From the NCBI GenBank assembly GCA_963701955.1, contig OY969694.1, positions 2,108,001 to 2,172,000 of the forward strand: a DNA stretch of 64,000 bases, given 5' to 3'. This stretch comes from Bog-473 sp963701955 (GTDB lineage: Bacteria; Actinomycetota; Acidimicrobiia; Acidimicrobiales; RAAP-2). The position numbers and the translations under genes were made by a program. The notes below the pieces were generated by a model. The model was not told where the DNA came from and did not search any database. It worked only from the letters and a program-made list of their open reading frames with translations. The stretch's first letter is position 1, and the number at the start of each line of letters is the position of its first letter. Of this stretch, positions 18,966 through 26,896 are shown piece by piece.

Positions 18966-19331
18966 TCAGCTGAAGGACGAGCCGCAACCGCAGGTGCGCG
19001 TGGCGTTGGGGTTCGTGATGTTGAACCCGGCTCCCTGGAGTCCGTCGCTGTAGTCGAGCGTCGAGCCCGTCAGGAGCTCGGCACTGGCCGCGTCCACGAC
19101 GACCCTGACCGTTCCGAATTCACGCACGACGTCGTCGGCCATGACCTCGGAGTCGAAGAACATCTCGTAGCTGTAACCCGAGCACCCGCCCGGCTTCACC
19201 GCCACGCGCAGCGCCAGCTCGTCCCCCTCCTCCTGCGCCAGTAGCTCGGCGACCTTGGAGGAAGCGGCGTCGCTCAGCGTCACCGGCGCCGGCTTCTTCC
19301 CGATGTTGACGGACGTGGCGATGGTCGTCAC
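18966..19331 (-). CDS. erpA: A-type iron-sulfur carrier (ErpA/IscA/HesB)
   Basis: 121 residues. The three cluster-ligand cysteines are present in GGCSGYSYE and TCGCGSSF, with the intervening LDYSDGLQGAGFNI that is typical of ErpA. It accepts Fe-S clusters and delivers them to target proteins. It lies just upstream, on the same strand, of the iron-sulfur hydroxylase-like gene, and is divergent from mrp, another Fe-S carrier, so this is a small Fe-S assembly neighbourhood. Confidence 0.93.
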   Translation of the reverse strand: MTTIATSVNIGKKPAPVTLSDAASSKVAELLAQEEGDELALRVAVKPGGCSGYSYEMFFDSEVMADDVVREFGTVRVVVDAASAELLTGSTLDYSDGLQGAGFNITNPNATRTCGCGSSFS

Positions 19332-19353
19332 TGCATCCTCCTGGCTCTACCTT

Positions 19354-19400
19354 CCATTTGGGCCTTCCGATGGGCCGTCCCATTTGGGCCGTCCCATGGG
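19354..19400. promoter_or_regulatory. Repeated CATTTGGGCC / GGGCCGTCCCAT block in the erpA-mrp divergent region
   Basis: CATTTGGGCC occurs twice (near 19355 and 19381) and GGGCCGTCCCAT twice (near 19372 and 19386), with ATGGG-CCGT-CCCAT forming small dyads. The block sits between two divergent Fe-S biogenesis genes, where a shared operator would be expected. No known regulator motif was recognised. Confidence 0.35.
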
Positions 19401-19460
19401 GCGAACGGGTCCATGCTATCGGAGCGGGGGAAATACCGGGCACGCAGGTAGAATTTCCCC

Positions 19461-20654
19461 ATGACCTCGCCTCCCCCCGACCCGGGGACCACCGGCGGTG
19501 AACGTGCCGAAGAGGTGCGCCAACGGCTCCGCGGCGTGATGGACCCCGAGCTCGGCGACACGATCGTCGACCTGGGGATGGTGCGCGGCGTGGCGGTCGA
19601 GGGGGATCGCGTCGTGGTCGACGTCGCCCTGACCGTGGCCAGCTGCCCGATGCGGGACCAGATCGAGCGCGACGTGGTGAGCCACGTGGGGTCCCTCGAG
19701 TGGGTCCGATCGGTCGAGGTGCAGGTCGCCACGATGGACGCCGAGGAGCGGGCCGCCGTCATGGCACGCGCCCGCTGGAAGGCGAGGGAGGAGGCGCCCG
19801 AGACGGCGGTCGCGGCCCGCACGAGGGTGCTCGCCATCGCCTCGGGAAAAGGTGGCGTGGGCAAGTCGTCGGTCACGGTGAACCTGGCCGTCGCCTTGGC
19901 TGCCCGTGGCCTCCAGGTCGGGATCCTCGACGCCGACATCTGGGGCTTCTCGGTCCCCCGCCTGCTCGGCATGGAAGGTGAGGTGGAGGCGAGGGACGGG
20001 AAGATGGTCCCCCTCGAGCGCCCGATCGGCGCGGGCACCGTGCGCGTCCTGTCCATGGGGTTCCTGGCCGACGAGGAGCAGGCGATCATGTGGCGAGGCC
20101 TCATCCTCAGCCGGGCGGTGCAGCAGTTCCTCCAGGACGCCCACTGGGGCGATCTCGACTACCTCCTCATCGACCTCCCCCCGGGCACGGGGGACATCCA
20201 GATGAGCCTGGCCCGGCTGCTGCCGCGCACCGAGATGCTCGTGGTCACCACGCCGCCGGTGGCGGCCCAGAAGGTGGCGGCTCGGGCCGCGGACATGGCC
20301 CGAAAGGGCTATCTCCGGGTTGCCGGGGTGATCGAGAACATGAGCGACTTCACCTGTGAGCACGGGACCACCTACGCGCTCTTCGGCTCGGGCGGCGGAC
20401 AACGGCTGGCCGCGGGACTGGGCGTCCCGCTGGTGGGCACCATCCCGCTCCACCCGGACATGGCGGCCGGCGGTGACGCCGGGAACCCCGTCGCGCTGGA
20501 GGCGGACGCCAGCCCGCTCGGCCGCGCCTTCACCTCCATCGCCCGCGTCGTCGCCGAAGACGTCGCCCCGCTGGTCGACCCCTCGGGATGTTCGGCGCGC
20601 ATGCTCGAGCGAGTGGAGGCGGCGGTCGCCGATGCGGAGCGGGGCACCGGCTGA
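19461..20654 (+). CDS. mrp: Mrp/NBP35-type iron-sulfur carrier ATPase
   Basis: 397 residues. Residues 1-95 form a MIP18/DUF59 domain (RGVMDPELGDTIVDLGMV, TVASCPMRDQIE). Residues 125-390 form a P-loop ATPase with the deviant Walker A SGKGGVGKSSVTVNLA, LDADIWGFSVPRLLG, and DYLLIDLPPGTGD. The CxxC expected in classical Mrp proteins is not obvious: only single cysteines occur (DFTCEHG, GCSARM). The protein therefore resembles the actinobacterial Mrp form. Its likely role is Fe-S cluster transfer, consistent with the erpA gene across the divergent promoter. It converges on the Nudix gene with a gap of 15 bases. Confidence 0.92.
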   Translation: MTSPPPDPGTTGGERAEEVRQRLRGVMDPELGDTIVDLGMVRGVAVEGDRVVVDVALTVASCPMRDQIERDVVSHVGSLEWVRSVEVQVATMDAEERAAVMARARWKAREEAPETAVAARTRVLAIASGKGGVGKSSVTVNLAVALAARGLQVGILDADIWGFSVPRLLGMEGEVEARDGKMVPLERPIGAGTVRVLSMGFLADEEQAIMWRGLILSRAVQQFLQDAHWGDLDYLLIDLPPGTGDIQMSLARLLPRTEMLVVTTPPVAAQKVAARAADMARKGYLRVAGVIENMSDFTCEHGTTYALFGSGGGQRLAAGLGVPLVGTIPLHPDMAAGGDAGNPVALEADASPLGRAFTSIARVVAEDVAPLVDPSGCSARMLERVEAAVADAERGTG

Positions 20655-20669
20655 GCCCGGCGTGTTCGG

Positions 20670-21623
20670 TCAGGACCGCGCGGAGCCCGGCTCGCGATCG
20701 GGACCGGTCACCTCGCGGTTGACCCGCAGCGCGGCCACCCGCATGGCCTCGTTGAAGTCCTCCACCGAGGGATCGAGGGCTGCGGGCGCCGTCACCATCT
20801 CGAAGCCGGGGTCGCCGGGGAGGACGATGCGAACGCCGTTGCCGTCAGCGACGACCCGTGGCTCGACGACGGGAACGGCACGAGAGGAGGCGGCCGCGGC
20901 GTCGAGGAGCGCCGCGGCGGTGGCGAAGCGGGAGATGGCCTGGAGGTTCCGTACGGTGGGCACCACGATCTGAATGACGCCGGCGCGGTGTCGGGCCAAG
21001 GCTTCGGCGGGAGCGATCCACACGTGGGCCACCGTCTCGCCCTCGTCGCCGTCGGCGCTCGGGGCGGCGACCTGGCCCCGCGGCGCTCCCGCCACGAAGA
21101 AGCGGGTGTCATAACGGCGCGGCGTTCCCCGAGGAGCGATCCAGTGCGCGAAGTAATGGATGTCGCCGACGTCGAGTCGCAGATGCTCCTCCTTGCAGAG
21201 ATCGAGAAACGGCCGCGTCCCGGCATTCACCGAAGCGCGGGCCGCATCGATCCGCGTGGCCTCTCGAGCGTCCCCTCCCAACCGTTGGGAGCCGGCGGTC
21301 CGGTGCGCCAACAAGAGACCCGCCTCTTCGAACGTCTCGCGGACCGCCGCCACCCAGTACGCCAAGCCTCCCGAGGCCAGGCCGAGAAGGGCGCTCGCCT
21401 CGGCGTCGCTGCGGCCGTCACACAACGCTTCGGCCTCTGAACCGGCATCGAGCGGGTCCACGGCGCCGCCCGGGAACACGTAGGCCCCACCCACGAAATC
21501 CGACCGCAGGTTTCGCCGGACCATGAGGACTTCGAGCGCCGTCCCCGTGACGGGGCCGGGTGCGTCGCGCACCACCATCACCGTGGCCGCCGGGCGGATC
21601 TCGATGTCCACCGGTGCGGCCAC
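20670..21623 (-). CDS. Nudix hydrolase with long insertion before the Nudix helix
   Basis: About 317 residues from the GTG at 21623. RPAATVMVVRD and VLMVRRNLRSDFVGGAYVFPGG give the first strands. The Nudix helix is AVRETFEEAGLLL near residue 100, about 50 residues after the GG, so the box is interrupted by an insertion as in NUDT19/CoA-diphosphatase-like members. The substrate is unknown; hydrolysis of a nucleoside diphosphate linkage or an acyl-CoA is likely. The open frame extends to 21761, but the upstream part overlaps the divergent DUF929 gene and lacks coding character. Confidence 0.82.
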   Translation of the reverse strand: MAAPVDIEIRPAATVMVVRDAPGPVTGTALEVLMVRRNLRSDFVGGAYVFPGGAVDPLDAGSEAEALCDGRSDAEASALLGLASGGLAYWVAAVRETFEEAGLLLAHRTAGSQRLGGDAREATRIDAARASVNAGTRPFLDLCKEEHLRLDVGDIHYFAHWIAPRGTPRRYDTRFFVAGAPRGQVAAPSADGDEGETVAHVWIAPAEALARHRAGVIQIVVPTVRNLQAISRFATAAALLDAAAASSRAVPVVEPRVVADGNGVRIVLPGDPGFEMVTAPAALDPSVEDFNEAMRVAALRVNREVTGPDREPGSARS

Positions 21624-21697
21624 GCCCGTGAGGGTAGCGGCGCCAACGGACGGCGACCGGACCGAAAGGGGCCCCTTCGCTAACCTGACCCGGTCCC

Positions 21698-22612
21698 ATG
21701 AACGAGTCCGGCCACGCCGCCCCCGAGACCGCGCCGGTGCCGTCATGGCGCCGCCTGCCACGTCGCTACCTGGCGCTCGGCCTGATCATCGTCGTGATCT
21801 GCCTCCTGGGAACCTTGGTGCTCGTGCGCGACAACGCCGGCCCCGCCCCCACCCCGACCACCGAGGCCTTCGATCCGGCCCCCTCGTCGTTGGTCTCCTC
21901 CCTGGCCTCCGTACCCGAGTCGGTCTACGACACCGTGGGGGTGAGCTCACCGGCCAACCCGATCACGCCCCTAGGACCGGCGGGCAGAGGGTCCGATCCG
22001 CTGTGGACCGACCCGACGGGTGGGGGCAGGGCGCGGCCGGTGGTCTTCTTCTACGGGGCCGAGTTCGCTCCCTACGCGGCGGCCGAGCGGTGGCCGCTCA
22101 CTTTGGCCCTTTCGAGGTTCGGAGCGTTCCACCAACTCGGACTGATGCAGTCGAGCATGAACTCGGCATTCGCCGGCCTCTCGACCTTCACCTTCTGGCA
22201 CGTCGGCTACACAAGCAACCTGGTGAGCTTCGAACCCGTCGAGCGCTACAGCGCGCTGAACCCGACGGGGGCAGGGTATCTCAGGCTCCAGAACCCGACG
22301 GGAACGCAGGCTGCCGCCATCGCGGCCGGCGGCGCGGGATCGACGACCTTCGCGCTCGTGAATGTGGGCAACCGCTACGTCCTGACCGGGTCCGCCTTTG
22401 CCCCCAGCGTCCTCACCGGCCTCGACCAGGGACAGGTCGCAGGCGACCTCACGCAGCCGGCCAGCTCGCTGACCCAGGCGGTGGTGGGGGCGGCCAACGA
22501 GCTCAGCGCCGCCATCTGCGCCGTCGACGGTGACCGACCCGTATCGGTGTGCCACAGCCGTGGCGTGGTCGCGGCCGACGCCGCGCTCAAGATCGCAGCG
22601 CCCGGCGGGTGA
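21698..22612 (+). CDS. DUF929 thioredoxin-fold membrane protein lacking the CxxC
   Basis: 304 residues. A helix at about residues 25-43 anchors it, with the rest outside the cell. The region FFYGAEFAPYAAAERWPL (from about residue 117) and the following LALSRFGAFHQLG, GNRYVLTGSAFAPSVLTGL and C-terminal AAICAVDG...VSVCHS match DUF929 proteins. Those normally have a CPxC redox pair exactly where this protein has A124-P-Y-A127, so thiol-disulfide chemistry through that site is excluded. The two C-terminal cysteines remain and could form a structural disulfide. It is divergent from the Nudix gene. Confidence 0.8.
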   Translation: MNESGHAAPETAPVPSWRRLPRRYLALGLIIVVICLLGTLVLVRDNAGPAPTPTTEAFDPAPSSLVSSLASVPESVYDTVGVSSPANPITPLGPAGRGSDPLWTDPTGGGRARPVVFFYGAEFAPYAAAERWPLTLALSRFGAFHQLGLMQSSMNSAFAGLSTFTFWHVGYTSNLVSFEPVERYSALNPTGAGYLRLQNPTGTQAAAIAAGGAGSTTFALVNVGNRYVLTGSAFAPSVLTGLDQGQVAGDLTQPASSLTQAVVGAANELSAAICAVDGDRPVSVCHSRGVVAADAALKIAAPGG

Positions 22613-22631
22613 TCCGCCGGCCCCCCCGGAC

Positions 22632-22889
22632 TCAGCTGGCCCGGCGGTCCAGCATCAGCTTGCGCTCGACCTCGTTCAATCCACCCCAGATCCCATGTGG
22701 CTCACGGATGCGGATGGCGTAGTCGAGACATTCGGCCCGCACGTGGCACTGCCCACAGATGGACTTGGCCCGGACCTCGCGGGAAGCCTTCTCCTCCTTG
22801 CGCTCGGCATGTGACGGCGGGAAGAAGGCGGCGGACTGCGGCCCCCGACACGCTGCCTTCAACTGCCACGTTTCTGGTCCTTGGCGCAT
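22632..22889 (-). CDS. WhiB-family iron-sulfur regulator, WhiB4-like by context
   Basis: 85 residues with the four cluster cysteines C14, C45, C48 and C54 (C...CxxCxxxxxC), followed by the GIWGGL turn and a basic tail (ERKLMLDRR). Wbl proteins bind a [4Fe-4S] cluster, sense O2/NO and work with the primary sigma factor. Its position divergent from two Get3/ArsA-like ATPases is the same as whiB4 beside Rv3680/Rv3679 in Mycobacterium tuberculosis, where WhiB4 is a redox sensor. The subfamily assignment rests on this synteny. Confidence 0.93.
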   Translation of the reverse strand: MRQGPETWQLKAACRGPQSAAFFPPSHAERKEEKASREVRAKSICGQCHVRAECLDYAIRIREPHGIWGGLNEVERKLMLDRRAS

Positions 22890-22930
22890 GTAACCCCCCG
22901 GTCGGGCGCTTCCGATCCCTTGCTGCGGTC

Positions 22931-22960
22931 AAGCTAGTTCCGTCTCTGGTCTGCATTCAA
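22931..22960 (-). promoter_or_regulatory. Candidate sigma-70-type promoter of the whiB gene
   Basis: On the minus strand TTGAAT (22955-22960) and TAGCTT (22931-22936) are separated by 18 bases, about 40 bases upstream of the whiB start. This fits a housekeeping promoter. Confidence 0.45.
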
Positions 22961-23030
22961 GGGGTCTGAGCAGGTATTCCACCTACCAGCCGGCCCCGAT
23001 CGCGACGGCGCCCACTACGCTCGGCCGGGC

Positions 23031-23984
23031 ATGGACGTGGGAACCTTCTGTGCCCAGAGCCACGTCATCATCGTCGCCGGCAAGGGCGGGGTGGGAAAGA
23101 CGACGTTGAGCGCGGCCCTGGCCAAGATGGCCGCCCGAGCCGGAAGATCGGTCCTCGTCGTGGAACTCGAGGGCAAGTCCGGGATCACGGCGGCGTTCGG
23201 GCGGAGCGAGGACCTCGACTACGACGAGATCCCCCTCGCCCCCGGCGTGCGGGCCCGCCGGCTCACGCCCGACGACGCGCTGATCGAGTATCTCGAGGAC
23301 CACGGACTGCGGAGAGTCTCACGCCGGCTGGCCCGCTCGGGAATCCTCGACGTTGTCGCCACCGCCATCCCGGGCATCCGAGACGTGCTCGTCTTGGGCA
23401 AGGTGAAGCAGCTCGAGCGGGCGCACAGCGCCGACCTGATCGTGGTCGATGCGCCTGCGACCGGGCACGCCATCACCTTCTTGACCTCGGCCGGCGGGCT
23501 GGTCGATGCGGCCCGGGGCGGACCGCTACGGACCCAGGCCCTCGAAGTGGTCGAGCTGCTCAACGACCCGAGCCGCTGCCGGGTGATGCTGGTGACACTG
23601 CCCGAGGAGCTGCCGGTCTCCGAGACGATCGAGTCCGCCTACACCCTCGAGGACAGAGCCGGCGTCCAGCTCGGCCCGGTGGTCGTCAACGCCTGCGATC
23701 CCGAGCCCCGGGGCCTCGACACGCCTGCGGCCGAGGTTGCCGCGGCAGCCGGAGTGGACGTCGCCCCCGACCACCTCGACGCACTGGAAGAGGCTCGCCG
23801 GTTCCGCCTGGCCCGACACGCCGTCTCGGCCGAACAGGTGGCGCGGCTCGAACGCGAGTTGCCGTTGCCCCACCTCCTCCTCCCCGTGGTCGATGCGGAG
23901 TCCATCGGTCCCGCGGAGACCGACCTGCTCGCGGCGGCCCTGGCCGACGCAGTCGCCGCACTGGTGGTCGGGGAAGCGACGTGA
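23031..23984 (+). CDS. Get3/ArsA-like ATPase, first of a pair (Rv3680/Rv3679 type)
   Basis: 317 residues. The deviant Walker A is VAGKGGVGKTTLSAALA near the N-terminus. LIVVDAPATGHAITFLTS is the switch/Walker B region, with the ArsA-type DxPATGH signature. It lacks the arsenite-binding cysteine triad, so arsenite transport is unlikely. In mycobacteria the equivalent pair forms a Get3-like heterodimer involved in tolerance to toxic compounds and glycerol metabolism. The stop overlaps the next start (GTGA). The chosen ATG at 23031 follows the intergenic region shared with whiB. Confidence 0.85.
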   Translation: MDVGTFCAQSHVIIVAGKGGVGKTTLSAALAKMAARAGRSVLVVELEGKSGITAAFGRSEDLDYDEIPLAPGVRARRLTPDDALIEYLEDHGLRRVSRRLARSGILDVVATAIPGIRDVLVLGKVKQLERAHSADLIVVDAPATGHAITFLTSAGGLVDAARGGPLRTQALEVVELLNDPSRCRVMLVTLPEELPVSETIESAYTLEDRAGVQLGPVVVNACDPEPRGLDTPAAEVAAAAGVDVAPDHLDALEEARRFRLARHAVSAEQVARLERELPLPHLLLPVVDAESIGPAETDLLAAALADAVAALVVGEAT

Positions 23985-25057
23985 GCACCGGTGATCTGAG
24001 CCAACTGGTCACCGAGCGACAGGTGATCGTGTGCTGCGGTTCGGGTGGGGTGGGCAAGACCACGGTGTCAGCCACCATCGCCCTGGCCGCGGCCCGGGCC
24101 GGGCGCCGGTCGTGCGTGGTGACCGTGGACCCGGCACGAAGGCTGGCCGACGCCCTCGGTGTCCGTTCCCTGCCCAACACGCCGACGGAGGTCGTCGGCG
24201 ACTGGTCCGGCCATCTCCATGCCGTGATGCTCGATGCCAAGGGGACCTTCGACGAGCTGGTCCAGCGCTACGCGCGTACAGGAGAGCAGGCCGAGTCCAT
24301 CATGTCGAACCGGATCTACCAGAACCTCTCGGGCGCCCTCTCGGGAACGCAGGAATACATGGCCATGGAGAAGCTCTACGAGCTCGTCCACTCGGGCGCC
24401 TTCGACGTCGTCATCGTCGACACGCCGCCGACGCGCAACGCGCTCGATCTGCTCGACGCGCCGCGCCGTCTGACGCGGTTCTTGGAGAACCGGCTCTTCC
24501 GCGCCCTCCTCGTACCGACGCGTGTCGGGCTACGCGCCGTGAGCGTGGCCACCCAGGCACTGCTCCGCACCATCGCTCGCGTGGCCGGTGCCGAGATCGT
24601 GGAGGATGCCGTCGCCTTCTTCCAGGCGTTCGAGGGGATGGAGGACGGATTCCGCACTCGTGCCGGTGCCGTGCGGGAGCTGCTGGCCAATCCGGCCACC
24701 GCCTACGTGCTCGTGACGTCGGCACGACCCGACGCCATCGCCGAAGCGACCTACTTCGCCGAAAGGCTGTCCGAACGTGACGTCGGCGTGGCCGCCCTCG
24801 TCGTCAACCGCATTGCGCCGTCCTTCGGACCAGGGACCGGCGGCGGGTCGCCGTCAGGGGTCTGGACCGGCGACGCCCTCGAAGCGCTCGAGCACAATCT
24901 GAGCGAGCTCAACGCCGTGGCCACCCGGGAGGAGGCGGCCTTCGGCGCCCTGGCGGACAAAGTCGCTCCGGCTCCGGTCGCACGCATCCCGCTCTTCGGG
25001 GACGATGTCCACGAACTCGACGGGCTGCGGAGGGCCGCCGACTGGCTCATGGGCTGA
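23981..25057 (+). CDS. Get3/ArsA-like ATPase, second of a pair
   Basis: 358 residues, beginning with a GTG inside the stop of the upstream partner. CCGSGGVGKTTVSATIALAAA is the Walker A, CVVTVDPARRLADALG the following strand, and DVVIVDTPPTRNALDLLDAP the switch II/Walker B. SNRIYQNLSGALSGTQEYMAMEKLYELV is highly typical of this actinobacterial subfamily. The tight overlap suggests a stoichiometric heterodimer with the first ATPase. Whether it targets tail-anchored membrane proteins, as eukaryotic Get3 does, is unknown. Confidence 0.87.
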   Translation: MSTGDLSQLVTERQVIVCCGSGGVGKTTVSATIALAAARAGRRSCVVTVDPARRLADALGVRSLPNTPTEVVGDWSGHLHAVMLDAKGTFDELVQRYARTGEQAESIMSNRIYQNLSGALSGTQEYMAMEKLYELVHSGAFDVVIVDTPPTRNALDLLDAPRRLTRFLENRLFRALLVPTRVGLRAVSVATQALLRTIARVAGAEIVEDAVAFFQAFEGMEDGFRTRAGAVRELLANPATAYVLVTSARPDAIAEATYFAERLSERDVGVAALVVNRIAPSFGPGTGGGSPSGVWTGDALEALEHNLSELNAVATREEAAFGALADKVAPAPVARIPLFGDDVHELDGLRRAADWLMG

Positions 25058-25114
25058 GGCTCACCGTCCGGTTCCGCTTTCGTACCCGGACGCAGGTCGG
25101 ATAATGTCCGGTCG

Positions 25115-25570
25115 GTGCAGACCATCCTGGTCGCCAGCGATGCGCCGACCCTCCGCCGTGAGATCGAGGCGGTCATCAGCGGGCCCGACGTCGAGGTGCG
25201 CGCTGTCCGTTCGGGTCCCGAGGTGATGGCCTTTGTCGCGGAGGAATCACCCGATCTCGTCATCGTCGACATGCAGATGGGCAACATGGGCGGCATGGCA
25301 GTGTGCCTCGAGCTGCGACTTCAGGAGTCCTACGACGCCATCGACCACGTCCCGGTCCTGATGCTGCTCGACCGCCGGCCCGACGTCTTCCTGGCCCGGC
25401 GAAGCGGAGCCGAAGGATGGCTGGTCAAGCCACTCGACCCGCTCCGGCTCCGACGCGCCGTCACCACCCTGCTCGACGACGGCACCTTCGCCGACGACTC
25501 GTTCATGCCCGTTCCCGTCCTCGTGGGCGGCGAGAGCCAGCTGCAGGCGGGGACCGGCAGCAGGCCCTGA
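25115..25570 (+). CDS. Stand-alone response-regulator receiver protein
   Basis: 151 residues with only a CheY-like receiver domain. The acceptor Asp is in DLVIVDMQMGNMGG (about residue 53), and the conserved Lys is in GWLVKPLDPLRLRR (about residue 110). The early acidic pair of CheY is SDAPT, with one acidic residue. No output domain is attached; a low-complexity tail follows. A GATAAT-like box lies nine bases ahead of the GTG start, again compatible with a nearly leaderless mRNA. It may act through protein contacts with neighbours or distant kinases. Confidence 0.85.
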   Translation: MQTILVASDAPTLRREIEAVISGPDVEVRAVRSGPEVMAFVAEESPDLVIVDMQMGNMGGMAVCLELRLQESYDAIDHVPVLMLLDRRPDVFLARRSGAEGWLVKPLDPLRLRRAVTTLLDDGTFADDSFMPVPVLVGGESQLQAGTGSRP

Positions 25571-25581
25571 CCCCGGCCGGC

Positions 25582-26574
25582 GTGACGCACCATCGGGAAC
25601 GCCCCGAGCCCGAGCCGGCCAGACGGCCGCGGCGCCTCTTTCACCGAAACGCAGACGCAGACGGGTCCGGCAAGAGCCGACGGACCTCGGCCCTTGACGC
25701 CGAAGGCTCCGAGCAGGAGCGCATCATCATCGAGGCGCTCGGCGACCTGCGCGACATGGGAGTCCGCGAGGTCATGACGCCGAGAGTCGACGTGACCTAC
25801 CTCACCATTCCCGTCCATGCCGAGGACATCGCGCAGGCCGTGCGCACGTCGGGTCACAGCTGCTTCCCCGTCGTCCACGACGATCTCGATGATCTCGTCG
25901 GCATCCTCTTCGTCAACGACATCTTCCGAACCGGGAACGGCTCAGGACGACGGCCACGCCATGCCGCCGGCTCGGCGGGTGCGGACATTCCGACCCGGGA
26001 ACGAGACGCCACAGACCCCAGTCCACTGGAGATCTCCCGCAAGGTACGCCAGCCGTACCTCCTGCCTGAATCGCTCGGGGTGCTCGAGGCACTGGCGGAC
26101 ATGCGTAAGCATCGCCGGGCCGTCGCGGTGGTCGTCGACGAGTACGGGGGCGTCGCGGGTCTCCTGACCGTCAAGGATCTCCTGGAGCCACTCGTGGGCG
26201 ACCTGCACGACGAGTTCGACGACGAGACCGAGGCTCACATCGTGCGTGTGGACGCAACGCGCTGGCTGATCGACGGTCGGACCAACGTGGACGACATCCG
26301 GGAGCGGATCGGGATTGAGATCCCCGAAGGCGAGTACGTCACCCTTGGTGGACTCCTCTTCGAGCGCTTCGGCCACATCCCGGCCGAAGGCGAGGAGGTC
26401 CGCGTCGAGAGCTGGAACCTCCGGGTGGTGGAGATGGACAAGCGCCGGGTGGCCCAGGTGGTGGCCAGCTTCGCCGCGGGTGAATCCGACGCCGGGGATG
26501 CCGCGATCGGACCTGACGAAGACGGACCGAAGTCCCCGGCGTCAATCGACGGCAGCGGAGAGGCGACCGGTTGA
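25582..26574 (+). CDS. CBS-pair protein of the CorC/HlyC type without a membrane domain
   Basis: 330 residues. After an arginine-rich start, residues 55-200 contain two CBS motifs (VREVMTPRVDVTYLTIPV; RRAVAVVVDEYGGVAGLLTVKDLLEPLVG) and residues 225-300 the CorC_HlyC accessory domain (LIDGRTNVDDIRERIG, TLGGLLFERFGHIP). CorC-like proteins bind adenosine nucleotides and have been linked to Mg2+/Co2+ efflux. The N-terminal DUF21 transmembrane part found in hemolysin C homologues is absent, so it must act on another membrane partner. The GTG at 25582 lies 11 bases after the receiver gene. Confidence 0.85.
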   Translation: MTHHRERPEPEPARRPRRLFHRNADADGSGKSRRTSALDAEGSEQERIIIEALGDLRDMGVREVMTPRVDVTYLTIPVHAEDIAQAVRTSGHSCFPVVHDDLDDLVGILFVNDIFRTGNGSGRRPRHAAGSAGADIPTRERDATDPSPLEISRKVRQPYLLPESLGVLEALADMRKHRRAVAVVVDEYGGVAGLLTVKDLLEPLVGDLHDEFDDETEAHIVRVDATRWLIDGRTNVDDIRERIGIEIPEGEYVTLGGLLFERFGHIPAEGEEVRVESWNLRVVEMDKRRVAQVVASFAAGESDAGDAAIGPDEDGPKSPASIDGSGEATG

Positions 26575-26582
26575 CACCACGG

Positions 26583-26588
26583 TAGTGT
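26583..26588 (+). promoter_or_regulatory. Possible -10 box for tRNA-Pro
   Basis: TAGTGT lies 27 bases ahead of the mature 5' end of the tRNA. A TTGACA seen at 26571 is too close to serve as its -35, so the promoter is only tentatively placed. Confidence 0.3.
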
Positions 26589-26615
26589 GGCGCGCTGCCC
26601 TTTTCGGGGGGCGGA

Positions 26616-26690
26616 CGGGCTGTGGCGCAGTTTGGTTAGCGCGCTGCGTTCGGGACGCAGAGGTCCCCGGTTCAAATCCGGGCAGCCCGA
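26616..26690 (+). tRNA. tRNA-Pro (anticodon CGG)
   Basis: A full cloverleaf can be folded. The acceptor CGGGCTG pairs with CAGCCCG, the D stem is GCGC/GCGC and the anticodon stem is CTGCG/CGCAG around the loop TTCGGGA (anticodon CGG at 26651-26653). The T arm is CCCGG-TTCAAAT-CCGGG, and the discriminator is A. CCA is encoded at 26691-26693. The gene is intact although it is the integration target of the island. Confidence 0.96.
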
Positions 26691-26709
26691 CCACGAAGTC
26701 CCTGGTCAG
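26653..26709 (+). repeat. attL of the genomic island (3' half of tRNA-Pro)
   Basis: The 38 bases 26653-26690 are identical to 42625-42662. After a short mismatched stretch a further 14 bases (AAGTCCCTGGTCAG) also match. The identity begins in the anticodon loop, where tyrosine integrases typically cut. The crossover restored the complete tRNA at this end. Confidence 0.9.
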
Positions 26710-26896
26710 AGCCTTATAGACCCGAGGGATCCGGATCCTCCAGAGCGGATGGCGCGGAAATGGCGCGGAGATTTCGTTCCTGAGTTTTACGGTATGCTTG
26801 ACAGCGTGGTCCGGCACCTGTTGACACTTGGGCGGTTGGTACTGGGCGACACTGACTCCGGTACCTGCTTGACACTTGTGCTGAGAGGGTCACCAC

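Noticed and set aside
23031..25057. Arsenite efflux ATPase (ArsA)
   Set aside because: No arsenite-binding cysteines and no ArsB or ArsR neighbour; the WhiB context favours the Get3-like pair.
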